From Pseudonocardia sp. C8 (GTDB taxonomy: Bacteria > Actinomycetota > Actinomycetes > Mycobacteriales > Pseudonocardiaceae): 64,000 bases of DNA. The translations under genes and the position numbers were made by a program. This document shows positions 24,408-32,336 of the stretch, piece by piece. The stretch lies in assembly GCF_014267175.1 (NCBI RefSeq), contig NZ_JACMTR010000002.1, positions 4,923,501 to 4,987,500 of the forward strand, given 5' to 3'. The first letter of the stretch is position 1, and the number at the start of each line of letters is the position of its first letter. The notes beneath the pieces are model-generated. The model was not told the origin of the DNA and did not search any database. It worked only from the letters and a program-made list of their open reading frames with translations.

Positions 24408-24946
24408 GCAGCACCCAAGCAGTCGCGGCCACCTTACGTGCGGTGCTGCCCCAGATCCCGAACGATGTGGTGAGTCGTCTGGATGACGACCTCGCAACCG
24501 TGACCGACTTGCTCTCCGAGACGCTGACCACCAGCACTCGCCATCCGGAGGTAATCGGGCAGGCCAGCCAGCTACGGGCTGGGCTAATCGAGTCACTGCG
24601 CAGCCTGCTCGGGGTCGTCGAGCAGGCGATCTCCGATAAGGCAGCAGCCTTGGCCTGCGACAGCGAACCCGCGGGTCCGGCCCTGCCAGCCGAGGTCAGT
24701 CGCAAAGTTCAGGAACTGCGAGGCAAACCACCTCCGAAGACGCCGAACAAGGAAACCAACCAATACGTCCGGGAGATCACCAGCCAGGGGTGGGCCGTCG
24801 AGAAGACCGGAGGCAACCACCTCAAGGTCTGGGGACCCAACGGGGAAGGCCCCTTCGTGTTCTCCTCAACGCCAAGCAGTGCAACGAGCAATCGCAAGCT
24901 CCGCGCGTTGCGCGACCAGATTCGACGAAAGGACAGCACCGAGTGA
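24404..24946 (+). CDS. Protein with C-terminal HicA-like (dsRBD-fold) domain
   Basis: 180 aa. The N-terminal ~110 residues are helical (DDLATVTDLLSETLTT; RAGLIESLRSLLGVVEQAI) and unknown. The last ~60, YVREITSQGWAVEKTGGNHLKVWGPNGEGPFVF... TSNRKLRALRDQIRR, match the HicA mRNA-interferase fold: the G-W-x-x-x-x-x-G-G-x-H-x-K/x core contains the conserved His (in TGGNH). No HicB antitoxin is adjacent, so it may be an RNA-binding domain reused in this operon rather than a toxin. Coupled to neighbours by ATGA and GTGA overlaps. Confidence 0.7.
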   Translation: MSSTQAVAATLRAVLPQIPNDVVSRLDDDLATVTDLLSETLTTSTRHPEVIGQASQLRAGLIESLRSLLGVVEQAISDKAAALACDSEPAGPALPAEVSRKVQELRGKPPPKTPNKETNQYVREITSQGWAVEKTGGNHLKVWGPNGEGPFVFSSTPSSATSNRKLRALRDQIRRKDSTE

Positions 24947-25144
24947 CCACCGAGCAGCCGACATCTCCTGAAGCCCCATCGCAATGGTTGATGATCAGCG
25001 GGAGCCAGACCGAGCCAGCCGACTTGCGGCTGTACCAGCAGATGGCCGACCAACCTGCCCGAGACCAGCAGAAGCCAGGATCGGCATGGTTTGTCGGGAT
25101 TACCCGGGTCTTCACCGGCTGCCCCGATCCGCGAGCTGACCTAG

Positions 25145-26066
25145 GGCGTGTTGCTAAATCCATTGGAGGGCTGCGGCGATACGGATCCCGGCCGCGTATG
25201 AGCAGGCCGTCTTGTCGAACCGCGATGCGAGTCCTCGCCACTGTTTCAACGCGTTGAAGCACCGCTCGACGACGTTGCGGCCCTTGTAGCGTTCCTTCTG
25301 CTCGTTGCCGAAGTCGATCGGGCGGCCTGGCCGCGTGCGCCGGTTCGCGATCTGGTCGGCGCGCTCGGGGATGGTGGCCTTGATACCGCGCTCGCGTAGC
25401 CAGCCCCGGTTCGTCTTCGACGGGTACCCCTTGTCTGCGAGCACGCGGTCCGGGCGTGTGCGCGCAGGGCCCCGGCCGGGGACGTGGATCTCGTCGAGCA
25501 CGTCGGTGAACATGCTCGTGTCCGCGACCTGCCCGCCGGTCAGTACGAACGCCAGAGCCCGGGCCTGCCCATCGCAGACGAGGTGGATCTTCGTCGTCAC
25601 ACCGCCCCGTGACCGGCCGATCGCGTGATCAGGCGGTTCCAGCCCGGCCTTCTTGTAGTTCGATGGAGCCCCCCGTGACCCGCCTCATCGTCGCTCCGTG
25701 CTGATGCACACGCGCGATCGACGAGTCCACCGACACAACCCAGTCGATCTCTCCTGCCAACGACGCTCGCTTCTGCACGTGAGTGAGCAGGTCGTCCCAG
25801 ACGCCCGCGGCGGCCCACCGGCGGAAGTTCTTGTAAACCGTGTTCCAGCTCCCGAACCGCTCGGGCAGGTCCCGCCATGCTGAGCCCGTCCGGAACCGCC
25901 ACGCGGTCGCCTCGACCACCGTGCGTCGATCTACCGGCGGACGGCCCCGCGTCCTCACCGGCGGGAACACGTCCTGGATCAGCTCCCAAACCTCGTCAGT
26001 GATGACATCTCGCGACACCCCCCAAGCATCGCCCACACATCCCGGAACAACTTTTAGCAACACGCC
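25145..26066 (-). mobile_element. IS5-family insertion sequence (IS427-like group)
   Basis: 922-bp element with terminal inverted repeats GGCGTGTTGCTAAA and TTTAGCAACACGCC, flanked on both sides by CTAG (25141-25144 and 26067-26070). The length, the two overlapping reading frames and the transposase motifs are typical of the IS5 family. The transposase is on the minus strand. It lies immediately next to an IS481-family element sharing the middle CTAG. Confidence 0.93.
25154..26018 (-). CDS. IS5-family transposase, two frames joined by frameshift
   Basis: The first frame begins GVSRDVITDEVWELI (DUF4096-type N-terminal domain), continues through FGSWNTVYKNFRRW to the first catalytic Asp in VVSVDSSIARVHQHGA, and stops at about 25629. 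The second frame, open from about 25660 and in the alternate phase, carries TTKIHLVCDGQ, the second Asp in VLADKGYPSKTN and the Glu in RNVVERCFNALKQWR. The two combine to a DDE transposase of ~280 aa by a +1 (or -2) frameshift near CTACAAGAAG, a usual arrangement in this group. Likely functional. Confidence 0.9.
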
Positions 26067-26070
26067 CTAG

Positions 26071-27150
26071 ATGTGCTGTTCGGGCACGTTGGTGACAGGT
26101 CGGCACGCGGTGGATGATCTTGATATGGGTGAGGGCCTCCGGGTTCGGTGTGGATCACCACGAACACACGCCGACCCGAGGAGGCCCTCTGGTGGTCCAC
26201 CGTAACGCTCCGCTGACTCCGACCGGGCGGCTGCGGCTGGCCCGATGTGTCGTCGATGATGGCTGGCCTGTTCGTCGTGCGGCCGAGCGGTTCCAGGTCG
26301 CCCACACGACCGCGGCCCGCTGGGCGGGCCGTTACCGCCACGACGGCGAGCAGGCTATGGACGATCGCTCCAGCCGTCCGCACCGCAGTCCGCAACGCAC
26401 GAGTCGGGCGGTCGAGGACGAGGTCCTGCGGCTGCGTGACGAGCACAAGATCGGGCCGGGGCGCATCGCCGGCCGGGTCCCGGTCGCCGCGTCGACCGTG
26501 CACCAGGTCCTGCGCCGCCACCACCGTCCGATCCTGGCCGCGTGTGACCGGGCCACCGGCGAACCGGTGCGCCGCTACGAACACCCCCGCCCCGGCGAAC
26601 TGGTCCACGTTGACGTGAAAAAACTCGGTCGGATTCCCGAGGGCGGCGGCCACCGCGTCCTGGGGCGTGCCGCCGGCCGGGGCAATCAAGCCCGCGCCTG
26701 CGGTGGCGGATATCTGTTCCTGCACACCGCACTCGATGACCACTCCCGACTGGCCTACACCGAAACCCTGGCCGACGAGAAGGCCGCGACCTGCGCCGCA
26801 TTCCTACGCCGGGCGCAGGCCTGGTTCACCGGCCACGGCGTGACCATCGAGCGAGTACTCACCGACAACGCCTGGTCCTACCGCAAAAACACCTGGCAAC
26901 AAGTCTGCACCGACCTGGGCATCGCCCGACGATTCACCCGCCCCTGGCGCCCACAAACGAACGGAAAAGTGGAGCGCTACCACCGCACCCTGCTCGACGA
27001 ATGGGCCTACCAACAGCCCTACCACTCCGAACGCGAACGCCAGCGAACCTTCGCCGACTGGCTCGACTGGTACAACTTCCACCGACCCCACACCGCCATC
27101 CACGGAGCCCCACCAGCAGACCGCGTCCCCAACCTCTCCGGATCACACAC
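26071..27150 (+). mobile_element. IS481-family insertion sequence
   Basis: 1,080-bp element between CTAG at 26067-26070 and CTAG at 27151-27154. Its ends are imperfect inverted repeats (left ATGTGCTGTTCGGGCACG, right end reading GTGTGTGATCCGGAGAGG on the other strand; about two thirds of the first 30 positions agree). Members of this family insert at CTAG-containing targets, so CTAG is the likely target duplication. A single transposase gene fills it. Confidence 0.88.
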
Positions 27151-27154
27151 CTAG
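26192..27154 (+). CDS. IS481-family transposase
   Basis: 320 aa. The N-terminal helix-turn-helix reads RLRLARCVVDDGWPVRRAAERF; the integrase core has its first Asp in ELVHVDVKKLGRIP, the second in TDNAWSYRKN and the Glu in RPQTNGKVERYHRTL. Ends FHRPHTAIHGAPPADRV, as in the family. GTG 26192 has GGAGG about 10 bases upstream. Its stop codon TAG (27152-27154) is supplied by the CTAG target copy outside the element, an economical but insertion-site-dependent arrangement. Probably intact. Confidence 0.92.
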   Translation: MVHRNAPLTPTGRLRLARCVVDDGWPVRRAAERFQVAHTTAARWAGRYRHDGEQAMDDRSSRPHRSPQRTSRAVEDEVLRLRDEHKIGPGRIAGRVPVAASTVHQVLRRHHRPILAACDRATGEPVRRYEHPRPGELVHVDVKKLGRIPEGGGHRVLGRAAGRGNQARACGGGYLFLHTALDDHSRLAYTETLADEKAATCAAFLRRAQAWFTGHGVTIERVLTDNAWSYRKNTWQQVCTDLGIARRFTRPWRPQTNGKVERYHRTLLDEWAYQQPYHSERERQRTFADWLDWYNFHRPHTAIHGAPPADRVPNLSGSHT

Positions 27155-27385
27155 AACGAGTCGGACGATCGTGGTTCGAGCACTCCGGCCTGACACCTCT
27201 GCTCGCGCAGGTCGACGCCGACGCCGAAGCCGTGACCTTCTGGAAGGCCGTCGAGGTCGACGACCCTATGGAGGCGATCCGCGTGACGGCGCAGGGCATC
27301 GCGCGGGCGATCGAGCACGCCGAGCTGGGCGACGGGACCGTGCGGCCGGGATTCAGCGTCGAGGTGATCGCCGAACAGGACAGCG

Positions 27386-27637
27386 ATGACCAGCGTTGAC
27401 GATCTCCTCGCGGCGCTCCAGGTGACACGCGAATCCCTGCCCCACGACGCGGTTGATGAGTACCGTTCCAGGCTGGACGGCGTCGAGCAGCAGGTGCTGA
27501 CGGCGCTACGCACGAGCCGCGATGAAGGCGCCGTCCTCGCAGTGATCGCCAAGGCCCGCGAGGATGGCTCCACCCAGATCCAGAACTGCTTGACCAGCCT
27601 CGATGAGCTGATCGCCTCAGCCGGGAATCACTGGTAG
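27386..27637 (+). CDS. Small helical unknown, last gene of the operon
   Basis: 83-aa protein that starts (ATG 27386) inside the end of the IS-split gene, overlapping it by 14 bases. Sequence MTSVDDLLAALQVTRESLP, then LDGVEQQVLTALRTSRDEGAVLAVIAKAREDG, is predicted all-helical, without transmembrane segments or cysteines. The overlap and codon use support it as the last member of the operon that begins at queC. It is convergent with the 2H phosphoesterase gene, 41 bases away. Function unknown. Confidence 0.65.
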   Translation: MTSVDDLLAALQVTRESLPHDAVDEYRSRLDGVEQQVLTALRTSRDEGAVLAVIAKAREDGSTQIQNCLTSLDELIASAGNHW

Positions 27638-27678
27638 GACCCGATGCAAGCGCCGGCCCAATGTCAAGCAGGCCGATC

Positions 27679-28377
27679 TCAGTGCATCGCGTCCCCAGTG
27701 AACGGAAAGCGTTCGAGGACACGCCATCGGTACTGGTGGTCGGCGCGGTACAGCTCGACCAGCCGCAGCTCGTTGATGACGATCTCGGCCGACGGAAGCG
27801 TCTGGGCCTCGCGAGCAGCCACGACGAAGGGACGTGGGTCCTGCGCACGGCTGCTGTAGGCGATCCCCACATGCGGGCGGTACAGGGTCAACGGGTCGAC
27901 TTCGTCGTGGCCGGAGGCCACCGACACCGCTCGGTGCAGCGCAAGCAGCGGGGACCACGGGGCGACGCTGAACCGGACGGCGCCTGGTGAGCCCGCCAGA
28001 GGCAGCAGGTGAAGGCGGAAGGGACTGGTCCCCTGACAGTGCTCGCCGACGCCTTCGACCGCGGCGTCGAGCTTGTCGACGGGGACTTCATCGACGTAGC
28101 CGAAGCGCCGCACGGTCAGGTGCAGGCTCTCCGGTGGGATGAGGTCCAGGCCGTCTTCGGGGAGGACCGTTCGGCAGCGCTGGCTCAACTCGACGGCGCG
28201 AGGCTGCTGGTCCAGTGTGATCATCCAGTGCAACGAACGCCGATGCGGCCGGTCCCAGTGGCACAGCATCTGCTCGACCTGCTCGAACGCAGCTTGGTCG
28301 TGCTGAGCGACGCAGGTGGGGTCGTCGGGGTCAGCGGGCGGCGTGACGGGGAAGGTCGAGCTGTACGAGGTTCCCAT
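27679..28377 (-). CDS. 2H phosphoesterase / 2'-5' RNA ligase-like protein
   Basis: 232 aa. Two histidine motifs 80-90 residues apart mark the 2H superfamily: HLTVRRFGYVDEV (standard H-x-T-x) and PHVGIAYSSR (H-x-G-x, where Thr or Ser is usual). Between them is the typical strand-helix arrangement with FRLHLLPLAGSPGAVRFSVAP. Members act on RNA ends, cyclic phosphates or 2'-5' bonds. The loss of the hydroxyl residue in the second motif may lower activity. ATG 28377 is taken; it starts 35 bases after the stop of the XRE-TPR gene on the same strand. Confidence 0.78.
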   Translation of the reverse strand: MGTSYSSTFPVTPPADPDDPTCVAQHDQAAFEQVEQMLCHWDRPHRRSLHWMITLDQQPRAVELSQRCRTVLPEDGLDLIPPESLHLTVRRFGYVDEVPVDKLDAAVEGVGEHCQGTSPFRLHLLPLAGSPGAVRFSVAPWSPLLALHRAVSVASGHDEVDPLTLYRPHVGIAYSSRAQDPRPFVVAAREAQTLPSAEIVINELRLVELYRADHQYRWRVLERFPFTGDAMH

Positions 28378-28412
28378 GCGGTACACACCTACCGGCCTTC
28401 GATGAACGGCCG

Positions 28413-29681
28413 TCAACGGGTTCCGCCTGAGATCGCCTGGACCTGGGGGCGACCGCGCCAGGTGCGGAGTTGGTCGGCGAACTCGATGACCCGAGGCTCG
28501 TTGGCCCAGCGCTGGGTGAGTTCGTGCAGCGTGGTGGCGCGCTGCCAGACCGATCGGATCGGATGGTCGGCGCACACGCGCAGCGCTTCCCGCCCCAGCG
28601 CAAGGGCCTGCTCCAGGTCGGCATCGTCCTGTCGGAGCACGGCCATAGCGATGTCGAGCCTGACCAGAGCCCGACTCCAGTCGGAATCCGCTTGTTCGAC
28701 GGCGGGATCAACGTCGCCGGTGTAGTGCAGCACGCGTGCGGTATCGCCCAGCGGGACGTAGGCGGTGGCCGCGTTCGCGGCCACCCGAGCGTAGCCGTAC
28801 GGCTCAAAGGAGATACATGGCGTGAGCCCGGGGTCGATGTCGTACCGATCGATCAACGCCAAGGCTTGTCCGACGGCCGCATCGGCACCGGCGCGATCAC
28901 CGAGCTGACCGAGCGCCCGAGCCTCGCCGTTGGCTAGGAGGCGAATGGCCTGGGGGCTGTTGGGTGCCAATGCCCGGCCCCGCGCTGCGTGGGCGTGAGC
29001 GTGGGCGTAGTCGGCCTGGTAGTACGCGCCCAGCGACCGGGTGCCCCATACCCAGACCTGGAGGTCGATGTCTTCGATCTCGGTGGCGAGGTGCAGGGCT
29101 TCCGCGCAGTACGCGCTCGCGAGCCGAAAACGGCCGGTGTTGATGGCCATGTAGCCCAGCAGGCCGGAAAGCTGCGCCGCGGCCCGGTGCAGCCGGTAGC
29201 GGGTTCGCAGGAGCTGACGGCCGCCCAGCAGTTGGTGGACCTGTCGGCGCAAGCGGGCGGTGGGTGGTCCGAGTTCAGCGGGGCCGCGCTGCTCGTACTC
29301 GGCGACGATGCGATGCACCTGGTCTTCCAGAAGCCGCAGTTGGCCGTCACCGATGTTCGACTCCTGCAGTTCGTGCAGGTGCAGCAACACCTCGTCCGGG
29401 TCGTCCCACGATGAAGTGGGCGAGGCGGCGCGGTGCTCCGGCAACTGGCCGGCAGCTGAACGACGCTCAGCGGCGGTCTCGCGTAGAAGCTCATCGACCT
29501 GGGCGGGTGTCATACCGAGCACGATCCGGATACGTCGGCACTGCTCAGGCAGGGGAGCGACGGCGCCGGTCTCCCAGCGCCAGATGGTGCTGCGCTCGAC
29601 CCCGACCGCTTCCGCGAAACGCTCTTGGGTGTAGCCCAGGCCGGCACGGCGTGCAGCCAACCCACGTCGCTGACGCGCCAT
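28413..29681 (-). CDS. XRE-TPR transcriptional regulator, divergent from queDE block
   Basis: 422 aa. ATG 29681 starts directly at the HTH (ARQRRGLAARRAGLGYTQERFAEAVGVERSTIWRWETGAVAPLP). Then a long helical part with TPR-type pairs, such as YCAEALHLATEIEDIDLQVW and LANGEARALGQLGDRAGADAAVGQALALID. It parallels the regulator at 10905-12212 in domain order and length, and like it is transcribed away from a que block with the same 11-bp repeat element in the intergenic region. The natural proposal is that this protein, the other one, or both bind that element. A 2H phosphoesterase gene follows downstream. Confidence 0.86.
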   Translation of the reverse strand: MARQRRGLAARRAGLGYTQERFAEAVGVERSTIWRWETGAVAPLPEQCRRIRIVLGMTPAQVDELLRETAAERRSAAGQLPEHRAASPTSSWDDPDEVLLHLHELQESNIGDGQLRLLEDQVHRIVAEYEQRGPAELGPPTARLRRQVHQLLGGRQLLRTRYRLHRAAAQLSGLLGYMAINTGRFRLASAYCAEALHLATEIEDIDLQVWVWGTRSLGAYYQADYAHAHAHAARGRALAPNSPQAIRLLANGEARALGQLGDRAGADAAVGQALALIDRYDIDPGLTPCISFEPYGYARVAANAATAYVPLGDTARVLHYTGDVDPAVEQADSDWSRALVRLDIAMAVLRQDDADLEQALALGREALRVCADHPIRSVWQRATTLHELTQRWANEPRVIEFADQLRTWRGRPQVQAISGGTR

Positions 29682-29812
29682 GCCACCCCCGAATACGTTC
29701 GCCATTCGCTGAGTACATCTCGGCGAAGCCACAGCCAGCCGGGCTAGGACCCCATTCGATCAGGTGATTGTAGTGGTCACGGCCACAGCATCGGCACAGG
29801 TCAGCTCCTCGT

Positions 29813-29884
29813 GTGCAGCCGCTGTGCAGCATTCGTGCAGCAAGTGTGCTCTGGTCGCCCACCTGCGGGGCGGGTTGACTGCCA
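29813..29884. promoter_or_regulatory. 11-bp direct-repeat element plus TTGACT box (queDE side)
   Basis: Units GTGCAGCCGCT, GTGCAGCATTC, GTGCAGCAAGT and GTGCTCTGGTC at 29813-29856, then 16 bases, then GGTTGACTGCCA at 29873-29884. The unit length, number, final TGCTCTGG variant and the 60-base spacing to the box are identical to the element at 12281-12352, whereas most of the 16 bases between differ. A candidate minus-strand -10 (TACAAT, about 29768-29773) lies toward the regulator gene. Confidence 0.7.
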
Positions 29885-29988
29885 CTCGGTTGCGGCGAGG
29901 CGGCCCCCGACCCGCTCCCCGCCCTCCCCCGATGCCTCGCCGCAACCAGTTCCACTTGCAGCCAACCGTGAACCGGTACCGCCACGTC

Positions 29989-30477
29989 ATGAACTCCAAT
30001 CACCAGCCCGCAGACGCCGCGTTCCCCCCGGAAATCGACGAGCTGTTGACCTCCGTCGCACGGGATGGCTTCACGCTGCGCTACTGCAACGGGCCGCGAC
30101 AGCCCACGCTGATCGTCGGTACCTATGACTGGGGACCGTTCGTCGACCTCGTCGTCATCCGCGACCTCGACGATGTGATCAGTGCCCGAGTGCCGACCGC
30201 AGACGTCACGGACATCTTCACGCCCGAGGTCATCGTGTGGCTCTACGCGGCCGACGCTCAACGGGCGCTGCAAGCCCTGCTCGACCTTCCTCACCCGGAG
30301 CATCCGCAGGCGCCAACGACATCGGCGCCCGCGCCCTCCGCGCTGCACGTCCCGGCCGCACGGCAGTGCCCGGTGACCGTTCGCCCGCCATCAGAGTTGG
30401 CTGCCCGCACGCGGCAGGTGCGCCTCGGCGCGGCCCTACTCGCCGAAACTGCCGAAGTCCCAAGTGAAACGGGGTGA
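29989..30477 (+). CDS. Unknown protein upstream of queD
   Basis: 162 aa from ATG 29989, MNSNHQPADAAFPPEIDELL; a longer start at 29932 is possible. The core is a mixed alpha/beta pattern: LRYCNGPRQPTLIVGTYDWGPFVDLVVIRDLDDVISARV, followed by VTDIFTPEVIVWLYAADAQRALQALLDL, then a Pro/Ala-rich linker and a short C-terminal helix. I do not recognise the family. It is the first plus-strand gene after the repeat element, and its stop is 3 bases before queD, so it belongs to the same transcript as queD and queE. Confidence 0.65.
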   Translation: MNSNHQPADAAFPPEIDELLTSVARDGFTLRYCNGPRQPTLIVGTYDWGPFVDLVVIRDLDDVISARVPTADVTDIFTPEVIVWLYAADAQRALQALLDLPHPEHPQAPTTSAPAPSALHVPAARQCPVTVRPPSELAARTRQVRLGAALLAETAEVPSETG

Positions 30478-30480
30478 ACC

Positions 30481-30861
30481 GTGAGCTACCGGATCGGCAA
30501 GTGCTTCACTTTCGATGCAGCGCACTGCCTGCCGAGTTTGCCAGCTGACCACAAGTGTTCCCGTCTTCACGGGCACACCTACACCGTCGAAGTGGTGCTC
30601 GCGGCAGAGAGTCTGACTCCGCCGGGGTTCGTCACCGACTTCGGTGAGTTACGGCCACTTCGCCACTACCTCGACGCCACGATGGATCACCAATACTTGA
30701 ACAAGGTTCTCGACATCGAGCCGACCAGCGAGAACCTTGCTTGCCACATCGCCGAATGGTTCCGAAAAAACGTCGAGCCGACGATTCCCGCCCGCCTGGA
30801 GACGGTACGCGTCCATGAGAGTCCGACCAGCTGGGCCGAGTACGAGGTTCCGCAACCATGA
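30481..30861 (+). CDS. queD: 6-carboxy-5,6,7,8-tetrahydropterin synthase QueD
   Basis: 126 aa. Converts dihydroneopterin triphosphate to 6-carboxytetrahydropterin, the second step towards preQ0. Zinc ligands are seen as His15 (FDAAHCL), His30 and His32 (RLHGHTY), and the catalytic Cys26 (HKCSRLHGH); VTDFGEL, the later Asp-His pair (DHQYLN) and VHESPTSWAEY (Glu of the pterin site) are all present. Length and motifs are canonical. Start GTG 30481; overlaps queE through ATGA, so translation is coupled. GTP cyclohydrolase is not in the window and is presumably supplied by the folate pathway. Confidence 0.96.
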   Translation: MSYRIGKCFTFDAAHCLPSLPADHKCSRLHGHTYTVEVVLAAESLTPPGFVTDFGELRPLRHYLDATMDHQYLNKVLDIEPTSENLACHIAEWFRKNVEPTIPARLETVRVHESPTSWAEYEVPQP

Positions 30862-31580
30862 CAGCGCTAACCGATCCCATCGCACGCCCCTTGCTCGTGT
30901 CGGAGCGCTTCGGCCCCACGGTGCAAGGGGAAGGTTCCTCAACGGGAAGGCAAGCGCTCTTCATCCGGCTCTCGCGATGCAACTTGTCGTGCCCAGGTTG
31001 CGACACTCCATACACATGGGACTGGTCTCGATTCGACCCGAGTCGAGAGAGCCAGAAGATGACCGCCGACGATCTATATAGCTGGGTTACTGCCCAATCC
31101 GTCGATCTCGTCGTGATCAGCGGTGGAGAGCCGCTGCTTCAGCAGGAATCGCTGAGCCCTCTCGTTCGATCCCTCGCCGCAGCCGGCCGCCGCATCGAGA
31201 TCGAGACCAACGGAACTATCGTTCCGATCCCGGCCATCCTCCACTCCGTAAGCCAGTTCAATGTCTCACCCAAGACCGCAGCGTTCGCCGGAAGGACGGT
31301 GAGCAGGAGCACCAGGATCAACCCAGAAGCAATTCGCACACTTGCTTCATCAGGGAAATCCATTTTTAAATTCGTGGCGGCTCACGAGAGTGACCTCGAA
31401 GAAATTTCTCACTACGCACAGGAATTCGATCTTTCGCCGATATGGGTCATGCCGGAAGGAACGACACGCGAGCGAGTTCTCAGCCGGATGTCCTGGCTCG
31501 CCGACGAAGCGATCCAAAGGAACTGGAACCTCTCCACGCGGCTGCACATCCTGCTGTGGGGAGATGAGCGCGGGCGCTGA
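30858..31580 (+). CDS. queE: 7-carboxy-7-deazaguanine synthase QueE
   Basis: 240-aa radical SAM enzyme that contracts 6-carboxytetrahydropterin to 7-carboxy-7-deazaguanine, the substrate of QueC. The cluster motif CNLSCPGC (Cys41, Cys45, Cys48) has the three-residue spacing, preceded by GPTVQGEG, the family's signature N-terminus. LVVISGGEPLL carries the GGE motif and IEIETNGT the substrate strand. Overlaps queD by 4 bases. With queC at 12987 it completes preQ0 synthesis from a pterin precursor within this window. Codon use is less GC-biased near the 3' end, unlike queC. Confidence 0.96.
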   Translation: MTALTDPIARPLLVSERFGPTVQGEGSSTGRQALFIRLSRCNLSCPGCDTPYTWDWSRFDPSRESQKMTADDLYSWVTAQSVDLVVISGGEPLLQQESLSPLVRSLAAAGRRIEIETNGTIVPIPAILHSVSQFNVSPKTAAFAGRTVSRSTRINPEAIRTLASSGKSIFKFVAAHESDLEEISHYAQEFDLSPIWVMPEGTTRERVLSRMSWLADEAIQRNWNLSTRLHILLWGDERGR

Positions 31581-31886
31581 TGCGTAAGCATCATCGAAAG
31601 AGCGGGGAGTTGACGTGTGCCCTCCGGGTACGCCCCAGTCGACCGATTATGCCAGGACACGGCTGGGGCACGATGGCCGACAAGGCCGTGTCGGGCGCAC
31701 GCATGAGCGGCACAATGCAACCCTGCCTGTCGCACCAGGCCCTGGCTGCGACTGCCAGGCAGGCAGTACGTATGTTGCGCCGACACGCATCCATCAGGCG
31801 CTGTGCCTCGTTGACCGGTCAATTGGGGCGCCGCCCAGGATGCCGACCGCGACTTCAGCTGGCTGTCGTCAGGAAGGGATGGTCCT
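31581..31886. other. Intergenic stretch, no supported gene
   Basis: 306 bases between queE and the Nudix-like gene. Several frames are open on both strands but none has a convincing composition, ribosome binding site or family resemblance. The stretch may contain decayed coding sequence. AGGAAGGG near 31873-31880 is the ribosome binding site of the next gene. Confidence 0.4.
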
Positions 31887-32333
31887 ATGCCTGCTGCTAT
31901 CGGGGTCATGTCTGACGGGCTCATTGGGCACGACCAGTATGTTCTCCTGTGTCGATATCAAGGTGGCCAGCATTGGACGCTCCCTGGAGGAGCGGTCACG
32001 CCCGGTGACCCCGTGGAAAGATCGTTGCTTCGGACTCTGCGGGAAGATTTTGGGCTCTCAATTCACGACTATCGATTTTCTGCGGCAATCGAGAACATCG
32101 ACGAAAAGGGCGCCAAAACCAGTCACGAGATTCATTTCGTTTTCGAGGTAGATCTCGCCCAGCCGGCGAGTGAGGGTATCCGCAACGGCCGCGAGTTGAA
32201 ATGGTGCTGGTGGGGCAGCATCGATAGTCTCGACATCCGCCCGCGTTCTGTCGCCGAGCATCTGCGCGATCCTGAGCAGCAACAGCGCGTATGGGCGCCC
32301 TGGGCCGCGAACGCTGATCCGGGGACACAGTGA
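31887..32333 (+). CDS. Nudix-fold protein with atypical Nudix box
   Basis: 148 aa. The protein follows the Nudix fold: a strand YVLLCRYQGGQHWTLPGGAVTPGDPVERSLLRTLREDFGL replaces the usual box, keeping the GG, the spacing and the final G-L. Differences from G-x5-E-x7-R-E-U-x-E-E-x-G-U are Thr for the first Glu, Arg-Thr for Arg-Glu and Glu-Asp for Glu-Glu, so metal binding and hydrolysis may be altered. ATG 31887 has AGGAAGGG upstream. Located after queE, it could clear or sense a nucleotide of the pathway, or be independent. It is convergent with the prepilin peptidase gene, 3 bases apart. Confidence 0.78.
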   Translation: MPAAIGVMSDGLIGHDQYVLLCRYQGGQHWTLPGGAVTPGDPVERSLLRTLREDFGLSIHDYRFSAAIENIDEKGAKTSHEIHFVFEVDLAQPASEGIRNGRELKWCWWGSIDSLDIRPRSVAEHLRDPEQQQRVWAPWAANADPGTQ

Positions 32334-32336
32334 GCT

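Larger units (their letters stand above)
24943..27399 (+). pseudogene. Unknown gene split by two stacked insertion sequences
   Basis: The 5' part (GTG 24943 to 25140) encodes MTTEQPTSPEAPSQ... VFTGCPDPRADL, interrupted at CTAG 25141. The 3' part resumes at the CTAG at 27151 with LERVGRSWFEHSGL and runs to TGA 27397-27399. Removing everything from the first CTAG to just before the last restores one uninterrupted 148-residue frame, with the same phase on both sides (both CTA codons begin in frame 1). The restored protein has no recognised domain; it contains FWKAVEVDDPMEAIRVTAQGIARAIEHAE, a helical segment. It overlaps the genes on both sides, so it was a member of the operon. Confidence 0.9.

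Noticed and set aside
31581..31886. Small genes between queE and the Nudix gene
   Set aside because: Frames on both strands have no ribosome binding site or family resemblance.
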